Below, one piece after another: positions 43,200 to 54,135 of a stretch of DNA of 64,000 nucleotides (position 1 is the stretch's first letter; every line of letters starts with the position of its first letter). A model generated the notes under the pieces. That model was not told where the DNA came from. It made no database searches and saw nothing but the letters and a program-made list of their open reading frames with translations. A program made the position numbers and the translations under genes. Location: NCBI GenBank assembly GCA_022478985.1, contig JAKSZP010002690.1:124001-188000 (forward strand), read 5' to 3'. The stretch comes from Massospora cicadina. Taxonomy: Eukaryota; Entomophthoromycota; Entomophthoromycetes; Entomophthorales; Entomophthoraceae.

Positions 43200-43274
43200 G
43201 ATATTCTCCGGAACATTGATGAATCCCCCCTTGGGTTGAGACCATCTAGTACTAAAAAAAAGATATCCTCCGGA
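43200..43274 (+). mobile_element. Tail-only LineA insertion with 13-bp target duplication, copy 2
   Basis: GATATTCTCCGGA (43200-43212) and GATATCCTCCGGA (43262-43274) flank a 49-base LineA tail ending TACTAAAAAAAA. The right Gyp5 LTR lacks the insertion, giving an empty-site comparison within the window. Confidence 0.9.
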
Positions 43275-43417
43275 TACACCACTCAAGTAGCAATTTCCTT
43301 TTAGTGAAGTCAATATATTATAGTGAATCTTTTTCAGTATCCATCACCCAGGACTATGGGTCCCTTAACTTCTCGATGAAGAAAAGGTTGGATCTAATCC
43401 ACCTCATTCCACTAAAC

Positions 43418-45071
43418 TGGTGCTTTTTGCCAAGTTTACTCTTGAGTCCCCGGTGGTATTAAAAAATACTATGGAATAAATTGATTTAGTTCTTCAAGTA
43501 CCAGGATCTGATAGCTCAAGTTACTTACAAATTTATCTATTTAATAATGACTTGGAAAGTCTTATTCCTCTCCAGATAAGCCTCCTTAGCTGGGTACATG
43601 CTTACCAGTTTGCTGGTGAGTCAATTGAAGAATATACTAATGATGCTAATATTAATGCCATACAACTTGAAGAGTAGAAATAAATGCCCTAATGTTGTCA
43701 GTCAATCAAGTCTGGGCTGCCATTAGAGCAATTTTCAATGCTGCTAATTATTGCAAAGATTAACTGAGTCAAGTTTAAAATAAGCCTTTTAATGCTAAGC
43801 AAACAACTCTCATTCCTTAGCTGATGCTTCTCAATGTCTTGACGAAACAGTCTAACAGTTGAACCAAATGCCTTAGCGTTGGAATCATTTTCTTTGGCTG
43901 ATGCTCCCTTAAAACAAACCAATTCTTTCATATTAGTGGGCCAAGGGCCCTTAAGGCTAAATCGCTCTTCACTAACCTTTTTTATCTTAACCCTTTTTTC
44001 CATGGCTACACCTGTTTTTAGAGCTTTAACTAAAAATCAAGCCAATAACACCTTTATGGTGATGGGTATCAAGCTACCAAAATGAGTTAAACTAATAAGA
44101 AAATTCAGGCAGAAATAAGGAAACCTCTCAATCTAACTAATAATGAATCATCACACAACAATAGGCTGGATAACATCAACTTAAAATGCCAATTCGCCTC
44201 AATCCCAGGATCTAAAAACTTAACCAATGCTCTCAAAATTCCATTAACCTCAAAATGAAGACACCCAATATAAAAATTAAAAACGTTGATATAAATCTTT
44301 AGTCCACCCAACCAAGATTCTAAATTGTCAATTCCCAATTTAGGCTGAATTAATGGTTTCCTACCAAAACCTAACCTATAATGATACTCCCTCTGAAGAT
44401 AGGTTAGATATTAAGATCCTAAATATCCAGCCAGTTAAATATTTATTTTGACATTTTTAACTAAATTAAAAAAGAAACCAACTGTCCTAGCCAAAAAGAC
44501 TTTGCTTTGTATTGACAATTATTCAATCATTTTGGAAAGAAAATTTAAAAATCAAGTGAAAACAGTGGGTTCAGTTAATTATTAAGCCTATCTGATCCAA
44601 AAGTTTGAAGTCCTGCTTTATAAAATCCATAACCACCTCGAGTTAAAAGGCCAACAAAGTGATTCTGATGTTAAAAGTACTGTTACTAATGGTCAACTCA
44701 CTTCCATCCCAGGATGGGTGAAGTTGGCCAGCGATATTAACCAACAAAAAAATTAAATTAAACTGGTTAAATAAGAAACACGAGGTTTAACTTACAAATA
44801 TTTGTGATAAATATTGTTGAAAGCTAGACTACACAATTTGACACCCAAAAACTAATGCTTTCACCAGTCACATCTTTTCCTGAACCAACTCTGGCCTGGA
44901 GTATTTCCAATGCTTTTAAAACAAAACCACCTGATCCAACCATTTGTAAGGACGAGAGGATCTTTCTATGATCAGCTGATTTACTCCAATATTAATTTTC
45001 AAATCTCAGCTAAATGGGTAGGAAATCCAAAATATCCTGATGATATAAATTTATACCTATGGATTAATTAT
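43418..45071 (+). pseudogene. Gyp5 internal region, possible gag
   Basis: The plus strand from about 43505 reads an open stretch of roughly 60 codons (GSDSSSYLQIYLFNNDLESL, LLSWVHAYQFAGESIEEYTN) ending at a stop near 43677; it could be a Gag capsid start. Further frames are short. Lys/Asn-rich sequence continues to 45071, where the Gyp6 LTR begins. No enzyme motif was seen. The rest of the coding region is absent or unreadable. Confidence 0.35.
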
Positions 45072-45173
45072 TCTTACCAACATAGTCGTTCTCTTGCTGA
45101 TGCCAAAGTTTGAAAATGAGGTCGAAGCTGTAGAATAGTGTAGATGTCAAATTATAAAAAGATGTGATATTTT
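45072..45173 (-). repeat. Gyp6 3' LTR, end part
   Basis: CTGATGCCAAAGTTTGAAAA and the bases after it match 53310-53380 of the 5' LTR. Similarity stops at about 45173 and resumes at 46688, showing an insertion. Confidence 0.7.
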
Positions 45174-46687
45174 AGTCCTGGGCCCAGCCCTTGTTCCTAG
45201 ACAGAGACTAACCTCCCTTTAGAAGAAAAAAGGGTCTAAAGGCCCAGGTGGACCCCTCTGTTACAGCTGAGTGACTTGCTCATGGGCTGTATGAGCAAAG
45301 TGTTACTGCTCTACCCCTTAAGGATCCACTACAACCTGCCTCTTTCCCCCTATACCTTGACGGATTTAATAGAGGGGGTTTGCAGAGGTTTCCCAAGCCT
45401 GGATTCCACATGCAGGCCTAGGAACTTATATCCACTGGAATTTTTGCTTAAATTACAAAAGAAACGGCATAATAAGCTTGACCCAGTTTGTCAATTCCGG
45501 GCTGTGGAGCTGGTTCAGACTTCCCAGGACAAAAAAGCGAATTGGACCATTATTTGGGCACTAAATCGGTCACTGAATGGCTGGCACAATATTACTAGAC
45601 CTTTAGAGAAGATTTGGGCAGTTCAGGGATGCACGGCCAGCCAGACTCGAGTGGTCAGGTCCCAGATCAGCACTTTATCTGACTTGGTCCAAAAATTTTG
45701 GAAAAGTTTACAAAAGTCTTTTGAGTTTTGTTAAAAACTCAAGTACCCCTGTCTACAATCCTCCAACCTGATCCCACCGCCAATTCCTAAAGGACCAATC
45801 TTTTGATACCACCCCATTGTTTCCCAATTTCTAAGGCACAGCTCTTCTCAGGGGCTGTTGTCAGTTAATTATTATTCTCTCGCCCTGATGTGATAATACA
45901 CTTCAATACTCTTGCTCAGTTTGTTATATATCCATCCATATTTCATTTTATTATAATTTCCACCAATTGATCCAGCAAAATGTTCCTCTGCTCAAATATT
46001 TATCCTGATAATCGTTTACTGTATTATCCAGTTGATTGACCCCACCGCCCAGCAGTGCATCATAAATCTTTTGAACCAGTTCACTTTGGATGATAATTCT
46101 GCTCTTTTGCAGCTATTGTGCGTCCATTTAGCTCAAACATGGCTCTCAGCCCTGCTGCGGATTTACCAAAACCACTCTCAGGGTGAAGTAGTTCCAGAAA
46201 GAATACATTCTTTATTTTCCAGAGTCAAGACCCCCACTTAGCCTGCACATAAAGATTTTGTTCGCCAGAGGGGCTTAGATCACCCCATTTATGGAGAGCT
46301 TGACCCCAATTGCTCTTAGCGAGCCCATTTGCACTCTATACCACCGCTGATCTTTCAGTGGAACCCAAATCGCCCTACATTGATCTGCAACACTCATTTA
46401 TAAAATGAAGGCCTACAACCACAAATCCTCAAGAGAGTTTTCATCCACCCTGGCTCGCCCACCATTGGGGGTTGCCCCATGAGACCCACGGTTGCCCCAT
46501 CACAGCCATTTGGTTTGCCTTGTGGCCTTTGGTACATTACAGAACTTTTACTACACCTTATTTCAACGCTAAAACTCCGCTCCTCCAAATCGTTCAGCCC
46601 GCTGTTCCCCTAGCATTCTGGGCTCTCTAATGAATGTTCACACAATTTAATAGAGATCCCAATCTAGCCTTTCTTAGCAGCATCCAT
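45174..46687. other. Unidentified 1.5-kb insert in the Gyp6 3' LTR
   Basis: This segment is GC-richer than its surroundings and absent from the other Gyp6 LTR. It has no obvious terminal repeats, and no target duplication was seen. On the plus strand it carries a 152-codon frame (45276-45734) and a 69-codon frame (46032-46241). It might be a fragment of another LINE, since GC-rich segments elsewhere in the window are LINEs. Confidence 0.55.
45276..45734 (+). CDS. Unidentified 152-codon open reading frame in the insert
   Basis: I do not recognise this protein. It starts MLMGCMSKVLLLYPLRIHY, has a hydrophobic beginning, a basic middle (LKLQKKRHNKLDPVCQF) and a Trp-rich part (NWTIIWALNRSLNGWHN), and ends TLSDLVQKFWKSLQKSFEFC. 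The last stretch has the pattern of the LINE ORF2 C-terminal segment (TFPEAVHRFWSHLVDHFQ in LineB1), though the match is weak. It is one of few uninterrupted frames outside LineA and LineB and lies within the insert in the Gyp6 LTR. It could be a LINE ORF2 fragment or chance. Confidence 0.3.
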   Translation: MLMGCMSKVLLLYPLRIHYNLPLSPYTLTDLIEGVCRGFPSLDSTCRPRNLYPLEFLLKLQKKRHNKLDPVCQFRAVELVQTSQDKKANWTIIWALNRSLNGWHNITRPLEKIWAVQGCTASQTRVVRSQISTLSDLVQKFWKSLQKSFEFC

Positions 46688-47068
46688 GACAGGGTGAAAA
46701 TAGGCTACTTTATTGAGTTAGAAAGCGTTGATATTATATGGCGTGAGTGATGTGGTGATTGAAGACCTTCATGGCTCAAGATGATCAGGATACTTCATTA
46801 CCTTCCAGATCAACCGCATAGTCAGCGCCCTCAATGTTCTCTTTTGTCTTTATGACTGCAGCGGTAGGGGTCATGCCTATTGAGTTTCAGGAAGTGGGGA
46901 AAGACTTCTGAGTTATCTCCATTGATTCTCATGAACATGATGCTTCCTGATCAGATCTCATATTTGCGCTTTCATGGTAAGGTTCCATTCATGCTGGCTC
47001 AAAAGTTGCTTATCATTTTTAACATTAGTGGTGCCCAACCTAAAAGGGGGAGCCACCACTCATCATCA
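46688..47068 (-). repeat. Gyp6 3' LTR, start part
   Basis: Aligns with 53395-53753, including CTTCATGGCTCAAGATGATC against CTTCATGGACCAGCATGATC, and AAGGTTCCATT. The minus-strand start is TGATGATGAGTGG at 47068. TATA (46738-46731) and AATAAA (46714-46709) lie 16 bases apart. Confidence 0.72.
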
Positions 47069-48350
47069 AAAGTTACTTACTAATGCTTGATTTGAGAGTA
47101 GTGAAATTTTAATTGCTCAGTATTTAGATCTCAACAACGCCTTCAAAAAAACAGTCAGAGAGGGGTATATGGCTGAAGGAATTGGCCATGTACTCGATTT
47201 ACCACTCTCCCCTGATTGACATTGGCAATGGGGTAATCCAAGATCCTCTTATGAATGACCCTATAAGGTTAGACCAAAAAAAGTCAAGCTTTTTCTGTTG
47301 ACCTCCAAGTCAATGGTGATAAAAGTGAACTAGGACACCTAATTGAAAATTTGATAATAAAGGAACATCTATAGTTTTTAATTGGGATTTCTTCTTTTCT
47401 GTGGTGGTGACAATGACTTGTGTGGCTAGGGCTTGAAGACGGATAATTTCATTATCTAAGGCCCTAATAGTTAAATAATAGTTCTTAGGTATGGAGGTAT
47501 CAAGCATGGATAATTGCTGCTTGGTAAAAGGGAGTACGCTTATATTTATCTTTAAAGTGAGACATCTCAATGATTAGATGGTAGCTTATTCATTAAGCAA
47601 GCAACGCTCTGGGTATTTAATGATTTCGTTGAGCAGGGCCAAAACCGGCCATCTTCTACAAGATAGAGATAAGTTTTTAAAAGCTCATTACACTGTCCCA
47701 TTGATTGATGGGATATAATGTGTGGCGAAACTCTGGTTAATTTTATAAATTTAAATTAGTTCTTGGACTATCTATGAGGCGGAGTTTACCCCATTGTCTG
47801 AAAATAAAGTTTGTGGAAATCCATGCTGGGTGAAAACGGATCTAAAAAGAAATAGAGCCTTGGCTTTAGCCAAGTGGCGGGGATAGAAATTGTTCCGACT
47901 CATTTGGAAAAAGTGGTCCACAGCTAAGAGGATATATCATTGTCGATGCATTCTGGTGAGAAGAGGGCCTACTACATCAGTGATGATGACACTAAAAGGG
48001 CCTGACAGGGAAACAGATGTGTGCTGGTATCAAAGACTGTCTTAATGTTGGTATCTGCATGTCATGCATGCTTCCAGGACCTCTTTGATGGTTCATACCA
48101 TTTGGTCCCATAGCATCATTTTAGACACTCATGAGTCTTCTTTATTGCCTCGTGTCTCACAGTCACATGTCCTTCCAGGATAATGTCAGTTCAAGAATAA
48201 GGGCGGATATAAGGGAGCTATTTCTTATTGATTTTTTTATACAGCATTCTTTCCTTGATCTGAGTGTCCCATGTCATTCTTTGAGGCTTGTCTTGGATCT
48301 CAGGAGTTTTCAACTCATAAAACCCTGGTCGACCAATTTGATCATACAAT
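47069..48350 (-). pseudogene. Gyp6 integrase region
   Basis: Minus-strand frames between 48350 and 47100 are broken; the best pieces (about 48010-47780) read in the style of the integrase core, with alternating hydrophobic and acidic stretches, and the region lies between RNase H and 3' LTR. The frame 47570-47310 (MRCLTLKINISVLPFTKQQL, Leu/Lys-rich) could belong to the C-terminal tail. No intact D,D-E motif was read, so the call rests mostly on position. Confidence 0.45.
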
Positions 48351-49560
48351 AGGCTCTCCTAGGTGGTCAAAGCAGCCAGCACTGGCATTTTAAAGAGACC
48401 ATTGTCGTTCTGGTGAATCACTCCGATCTGATGGACTATAGTGAATTTTTAGTTCTTCAGCCTTAAGGCCCATCTGGCTAACCAGCCATCTGATTCCTTC
48501 ATTTACTGAAGCCATCCGAGCGAGGAATGGTCAGTGATAATGGTAAAGTGGGTGCCATAGAGTTAGGGCTGTAAGTGCTTGATTGCTAACCAAACAGCCT
48601 GGCACTCCCGTTCAGTCACTATAGTTCTGTTCATCCTTTCTCAATTTTTTCTAAAATAAGTTACTGGATGATCAACCTGATTTTCATCATAAAGGGCCAG
48701 GCTGTCCCCAACGGTGACATCACTCACATCCATGAATAGCAAGAAGAGTCAATCAAAATGAAGATAAACTAAAATGTTTTAATTTCAAAGAGCGGTTTGA
48801 AACTCGTTAAATTCTGCTTTTGCTCAGGCAGCCACTCAAAATGAACATCTTTTGCAAAGGATTTAATGGCTCATCTTGGTCAGAAAACCGAGAGATAAAC
48901 TGACGATATTAGACAACATGCCCATGAATAACTGAGTGTCTCTCAGGCTCTGAGGGTGTGAAATCCTATTAATGGCGTCAACTTTGTCTGAAATGGGCCG
49001 AATACCATATCTAGAAACCTTGTTCCCAAAGAACTCCAAAATTGATTTGAGTAACAAGCGCTTAGAAGTTTTTGAGTTTTTTAAAGCCTTCATTAGATAA
49101 TTGAGGACTTCCCTGAGGTGTTCCTCATGACCATTAAAGGTCAATAAAAAGAAGATTATATTGTTGAAGTATAAAAGGACACAAAATAATTTTGAGTTTC
49201 AGGGATACCATCCATCACGCGTTAAAAAGTGTCTGGCGCAATTCAAGGCCCTGGGGCATTCTCATTAGTTTAAATAGACCTTCATTGGCTATTAGCATAC
49301 ACTAGGCTCGATCCTTGGGGGCAAGCTCTACCTACCAGGTCCTCTAGAAAGATCCATCACAGAAAAGTATAGCAATTCAGAGAGTAAGCGAGAGAGTCAT
49401 GTTTTAGATTAAAGACTAACTGTCTTTTTTGGTGATGGATTAAGCAATAGATAGTCTATCACCATGAGATAACTGCCATACTTTCAAACTAACATAGAGG
49501 GAGGCCCAAGGACTCCACAAAGGCACCAAAGCCCAATTTAAAGTAGTTACTCGAGCTCTA
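48351..49560 (-). pseudogene. pol: Gyp6 reverse transcriptase and RNase H
   Basis: The frame 49144-48863 reads NGHEEHLREVLNYLMKALKN, SILEFFGNKVSRYGIRPISD and LRDTQLFMGMLSNIV. These match the RT thumb and connection (HLEHLxxV, EFLGxxIS, GIxPxxxKxxAI, FLGxxxYY). Upstream, 49200-49560 should hold fingers and palm, but I could not read a clear YxDD. Downstream 48360-48860 corresponds to RNase H, with fragments such as a TDH-like position at about 48530. All is interrupted by stops. Confidence 0.65.
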
Positions 49561-50087
49561 CCGTCACCTGGGCTACTTTAACTTTACTTTTTGGTAAATT
49601 TGGGATTGAATGGAGGAGCGTCCCCAGTCTTCACATTGTTTAGTACCCCACTCATTTCTGAAATTGTAGAGGTTGTTAGAGGTCTGAGTACTCCTCTAAC
49701 AATCCTTATACTTGGCTCTGTTGCTCCCTGTGAGCTCTTCCTCAATAGAATTGTCGAATAGAGCCAATGATGAAGGCGTTTCAAAATCAAACCCTTTGAT
49801 CTTCTAGAGCTTCAGATGTCATCAACTGCCTATACTGTTAGGAGGCGGTCATAAGCAGCTGGATTATTAGGGTCCACTACTCTATGTTTTTCAGTAAGGT
49901 TAGCTAACAACGCCAGATACATCTAGCATAGGCAGGATCTAAAAACCTGGACAGATTAAGACCTCTTTGACTGATGGGTCATCTAGAACCTGGATCTCCA
50001 GTAGATATTCAGAAGTGATGATGATGTGGAAACGGGTGTCAACAATAACATAGCACTTTGGCGTTATAGTTGTCCTTTTATATAATA

Positions 50088-50641
50088 CACAGTGCATTTA
50101 AAAAGTTCTGAGACTAACGTTTTAAAGAAACAACTTTACAAATAAATAAACTTTCTTTTATCATAATTTAACAAACAACATTTCCCTCTCTATACATATT
50201 TATATTGCTAAAATAATTGTTAAAAGGTATGCACATAGTTCCTGTTTTGTATAACCATGTTTAAACCAGCTGTCACATTCTTCTGAATTGTCTCTACTTT
50301 ATCAAAAGGATGAACCTTCAGTGCCACCTTCAGATTATAATTATCCACCCTATTTACCAGATTTGGCTCTGTCTGACTTCTTTCTGTTCTCTAATCTGAA
50401 GGTGGCATTTAAGGTTCACCCTTTTGATAAAGTAGAGACAATTCAGAAGAATGTGACAGCTGGTTTAAACATGGTTATACAAAACAGGAACTATGTGCAT
50501 ACCTTTTAACAATTATTTTAGCAATATAAATATGTATAGAGAGGGAAAGGTTGTATGTTAAACTATGATAAAAAAAAGTTTATTTATTTGTAAAGTTGTG
50601 TCTTTAAAACGTTAGTCCCAGAACTTTTTTTATGCACTGTG
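50088..50641. mobile_element. MarF: palindromic (foldback) mariner-derived element
   Basis: The element starts CACAGTGCAT and ends ATGCACTGTG, with TA on both sides (50086-50087 and 50642-50643), the target duplication of Tc1/mariner. The whole left arm (50088 to about 50334) is the inverse complement of the right arm (about 50393-50641) with only about a dozen differences. A spacer of about 58 bases lies between. The right arm plus spacer encode the 3' end of a mariner transposase. It is inserted in Gyp6 between protease and RT. Confidence 0.9.
50288..50509 (+). pseudogene. Mariner transposase C-terminal fragment in MarF
   Basis: The plus strand reads YNYPPYLPDLALSDFFLFSN, the HPPYSPDLAPSDFFLF motif typical of mariner transposases, which includes the region of the third catalytic Asp, and continues to a stop at 50509 (VIQNRNYVHTF). 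About 60 codons are mariner; the first codons come from the opposite arm read in the antisense direction. The DNA-binding and first catalytic parts are missing, so it cannot catalyse transposition. Confidence 0.85.
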
Positions 50642-50689
50642 TAGATTGAAATGCCTTTGTGGCCATCAACTGCAGGTGGGACATCCGTA

Positions 50690-51360
50690 CTCAAGAACCC
50701 CTCATGTAATGCTAAAGTCAGTTAATTTGCTTGCGCTCTATAATAAACAATTATGAGCCTTGAACTCCGTAAGGCATTTCATAAGGTCTCAACCCCAGGG
50801 GAAATGATGTACCAACAGGGATAGAAATCCTTCATTGTTTTGCACTACCTGAGAGTAGTCCCAGAGAAAATGAGTCCCAAGGAGAAGGTCATGGCAATGG
50901 TTATCCAGTGCAATGGTAGGGGTATTCACAGAAAGCCTCCCACAATGAATAATTAAAAAAGAATAGGCCTCTATGGACCAAGTACACTGCGTTCCAGCCA
51001 TGCCACATTACATGTAATGTGGCAAATCCGGAAAATTATTATGCATTTCATTAATTTGTATTAAATAACATTCATGAGGAAACCTCTGTCTACAATGGTA
51101 TGGACTGGAACTTTTTTAAGCTTGATCAGAGAAGAGGTTATCAAACTTCTGAACTGGGGAGTAGCGTTATAAACTTAGGGGACTTATCAGAAGAAAAGTA
51201 AGAAGTATAAAGTTCTTTATTATCAACGAATACCAAGACTTCTACTTCAGGTATGATAGCTACAGGTTCGTTAATAATCACTGAAAATTCTGGAGGCGAG
51301 ATATGGATGTCACCATGAAGTACCTCGTCCTTCATAAATACGGCCCTTTTCACGCCTCAT
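50690..51360 (-). pseudogene. Gyp6 protease region
   Basis: The minus frame 51001-50789 reads FLIIHCGRLSVNTPTIALDN and HCHDLLLGTHFLWDYSQVVQ. DLLLGTHFL is the C-terminal strand motif of Gypsy proteases (compare DMLIGTQFM in Gyp1). A separate frame 51353-51141 may be the upstream linker. The catalytic DSG was not found. It lies upstream of MarF and the RT, as expected. Confidence 0.6.
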
Positions 51361-53270
51361 TGGCACGTGTTTTCCAGCCAGTCTTGGCACTTTGATGGAA
51401 ACCATTGCAGAAAGTGCATCGAGGTTAAAATCTATTGGTTTTCAACAACATGGTCTTGAGACAGTTAGTGAAGACAGAGGCTATGGTTTTTAGGATGTAG
51501 GGTCAATGCAGGTATCTTGTTAAGCACTTCATTAATAGCCTGAATGCACCTAAAACCATTATTCTGGATAATCATGTGCATTTGACCACAGGATAAGACC
51601 CCAACGCGGAGATGGCACCATTTAAGGCATCATCTAAGGTAATGCAGTTAGTGGTTACTAAACTCAATGCTTGGGCATGGAAGCAGCTGGCGAACTCCAC
51701 AGAGCTCTCTCTTTATTCAAGAAAATACCCATAAACGCTTTTTTCTGATCGGCCAAAGTTTTTGCTACCAAATTCTTGGACTAAGGCAGTATGGACCTGT
51801 TCTATATGTGGCATTATTTTAAATGAGGAGTCATAATCTTGAGCAATACTATCTAAGCAGTAGTGGATATCTTCACATTCTTCCAGTCAGTAGTCTCTTC
51901 CATGAAGCTCTTATATGCATATAGGAAAAATAAAATACTTTATTGGTCAGAAGTAAGCTTTTATTAAAACTACCCTTAAAATCAGTTAAAGTAGGAGTGG
52001 AAATGGTATTGACACCAGTAATTGGTGCAGGCTTATAAATTTTGTTTCCTGCATAGTTATGAGGAGGCTGCTGATCCAACTATCATCTTAAACCCTCAAG
52101 GTCATGTTAAATATCATCCCTGTTATATTTTAAGGTGGTAATGGAGGCCTTATGAGCAACCTGCTCTTTTAATGCTTGGATGTCAACGAGTTGAAGAAGA
52201 AGCTGGCTTTCTAAGTTGTTCAAGTGAGTATTGAACACTTGCAGGCTTACTCAAGCTAGGAGATGCTATTATCAGTGAGCTTGGTGAATGTGCTAAATTT
52301 ATCCATCTCATTCAACAAAGTCTCAATAAAGGCCCTTAGGGTCAAGAGGGATCCCATCCACTTGAGGCTTGCACCATTAGGCCACATTACGGAGTTGATC
52401 CCATAAGGCGTGTAGAGCTGCCAACCTTCCTTTTTCCAGGAGTCATCATAGTCACCAGGAGTAGGCGCTGCGGAACCAGGGGCCCTTGAGGCCCATGAGG
52501 ACCTTCTGGCCCCTCAGGCCCTTTACTCCCAGAGGTGAAGTCGCAAGAGACTAGCTTCTGGTAGGGCTGCTGAAGAGTCCTCCCCCAGATCTTTGCTTAG
52601 TTGAAGCGTTGGTTCCAGGAAGCCTCAAGGAGTTGTACATTTTGACAAAGCTGGTCCTCAAGGTAAACTGATATTAGGCTATCCAACGCCATGAGTTGGT
52701 TTGTGAGCTTCGTCAATAACTGCCAGTTATTAAAAATGTCTTTTTGATTATTCTTATTGAAGGAGGAGGCCACACCACAAAAAGACAATGTGAGAGTGTA
52801 AGGTCTGGGTAAGCTTTCATTGTTGGTAGACTTCATGGGGTGCAAACTAACTACTTGTAGGAGGTGATATGATGTGATAAATTAAGTTCTGGAGATAGCT
52901 CTCAGTCCCTAAGGTCAATCAAACCACAGGAATTAGAGCTGAAATATATAGATTCCGCATAGTAGAAGGCACAAAAGAAGCATGGGAGCGACTGGAGAAG
53001 CCTCCCACAGAATAAATGTTATTTATTAGTTGCTGGATAAACTTTATTAAGGTTTTCATTTTAAAACTGGTGTGATCACCATCAATGGAAGGGAGAGTAA
53101 ACTGGAACATATCCCAAACTCTAAGCTTTCTTGCTGCTTGGGCAGAAATTTATATCACAAGGTGCTAATCCCTCAAGTGATGCTTATTAGCTGATTGGCA
53201 GGTTAAATTCCTTGACTGCTAATATTCTCCATTGTTCATGATAGACGTTTCCATTTGGGCAGCTCAAAGC
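51361..53270 (-). pseudogene. gag: Gyp6 gag region
   Basis: The interval between PBS and protease has only short minus frames (53110-52919, 52845-52597, 52079-51873). They are rich in Leu, Ser, Asn and Gln. The frame 52845-52597 (LLTKLTNQLMALDSLISVYL) could form a helical capsid segment. No CCHC knuckle was identified. Two kilobases is a normal gag length, so the domain is probably here but too decayed to read. Confidence 0.4.
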
Positions 53271-53288
53271 CCCCTATAGTGAGCACCA
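53271..53288 (-). promoter_or_regulatory. Gyp6 primer binding site
   Basis: The minus strand reads TGGTGCTCACTATAGGGG just after the LTR, one base from the Gyp8 site. Here the base before TGG is G, so the gag-like ATG present in other elements is GTG. Confidence 0.7.
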
Positions 53289-53753
53289 CTTTGCTTGGCG
53301 TAACGATTCTCCTGACTGATGCCAAAGTTTGAAAATGGGCTCAAATCTGTAAACTAGCGTATAGGTCAAAAAACAAAGAACTGGGGCGAAAATGGAATAT
53401 TTTTATTGAGTTATTTTTCAAATATATTAATAGGGCGTTTGGGGACGTTGTGGCTTGAGGATCTTCATGGACCAGCATGATCAGGACCTTTTACTGCCTT
53501 CTGGATTGATTGCCAGGTTAACGCTCACACTTTTCTGCAACGTCCTCATGATCACAGTGCTGGGGGTTGCATGTCTCGAGGTTCAGGAAGTGGTAAAGGG
53601 ATCCCTGGTGGCGTCTTTATCAATTCTCAAATGCATGAAGCTTCTTAATCAATTTTAGATTAGCGCCTTTAAGTTAAGGTTCCATTTGTGCTAGATTAAA
53701 ATTGATTTATTGAGGCTTGATTCAGGAAAGGAGATGACAACCCCTCATTGTCT
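53289..53753 (-). repeat. Gyp6 5' LTR
   Basis: It aligns with the split 3' LTR. On the minus strand TATA-like AATATATT (53428-53421) is followed by AATAAA (53407-53402) 13 bases later. The end beside the PBS folds (CTTTGGC...GCCAAG) around GCATCAGTCAGG. Confidence 0.72.
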
Positions 53754-54135
53754 TGAATTCTAAAAAGATTATAAGTGAAATTGATTTTAACTAACTCATC
53801 ATATTCCAATCCCTGAGGCTAACCAAACTGATGGTTGAGTCGCTTTGATTCAGAAAACTATGGATTAAAAGAATCTTTTTTTAGTTTAATTAAAACTAAA
53901 CTGCTAATTCTGACCTTAGTACTACCCAATAAAGTTACCAGCCTTACATTTGTCAAACCCTATTATAATGGAAGACAATCAGGTTTAAGCTGATATACAA
54001 AGTCAAGTTGAGGTTTCTCTGAGTATTTTCATGAATCAAATGTATAGACAATTACTCCAGCCTTTTACAACCTATGATAAGATCCATAAAAGAGTGTTGT
54101 CATAATTCTAACTCAAATCAAACTTCTATTAAAAC
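53754..54135 (+). other. Gyp5 internal sequence right of Gyp6
   Basis: AT-rich sequence between the Gyp6 5' LTR and the right Gyp5 LTR. It should be the 3' end of the Gyp5 interior. No coding motif was seen. Confidence 0.4.

Larger units (their letters stand above)
42513..43417 (+). repeat. Gyp5 LTR, left copy
   Basis: This 0.9-kb block aligns with 54136-55013 along its whole length: TAAACCCACT, CTTATCCTGAATC, TTCTAGCACTATA, CCTAATAAA, ATTTTTATAGTGAA and others recur in order. It has a TATA box (43059-43067) and AATAAA (43083-43088). A LineA tail insertion lies at 43213-43261, absent from the other copy. Near 43150-43200 the motif TTTTATAGTGAAGA is repeated. Confidence 0.8.
45072..53753 (-). 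mobile_element. Gyp6: Ty3/Gypsy LTR retrotransposon inserted in Gyp5
   Basis: On the minus strand the order is 5' LTR (53753-53289), PBS (53288-53271), gag region, protease, RT, RNase H, integrase and 3' LTR (47068-46688 and 45173-45072). The 3' LTR is interrupted by a 1.5-kb insert and the RT-protease interval by MarF (50088-50641). All frames are broken. Both LTRs share TGAAGACCTTCATGGCTCAAG-type sequence, ATGCCAAAGTTTGAAAATG and a TATA/AATAAA pair. Confidence 0.8.

Noticed and set aside
45276..45734. 152-codon frame as a host gene
   Set aside because: No recognisable domain, no intron or promoter evidence, and the frame lies wholly inside an insertion in an LTR.
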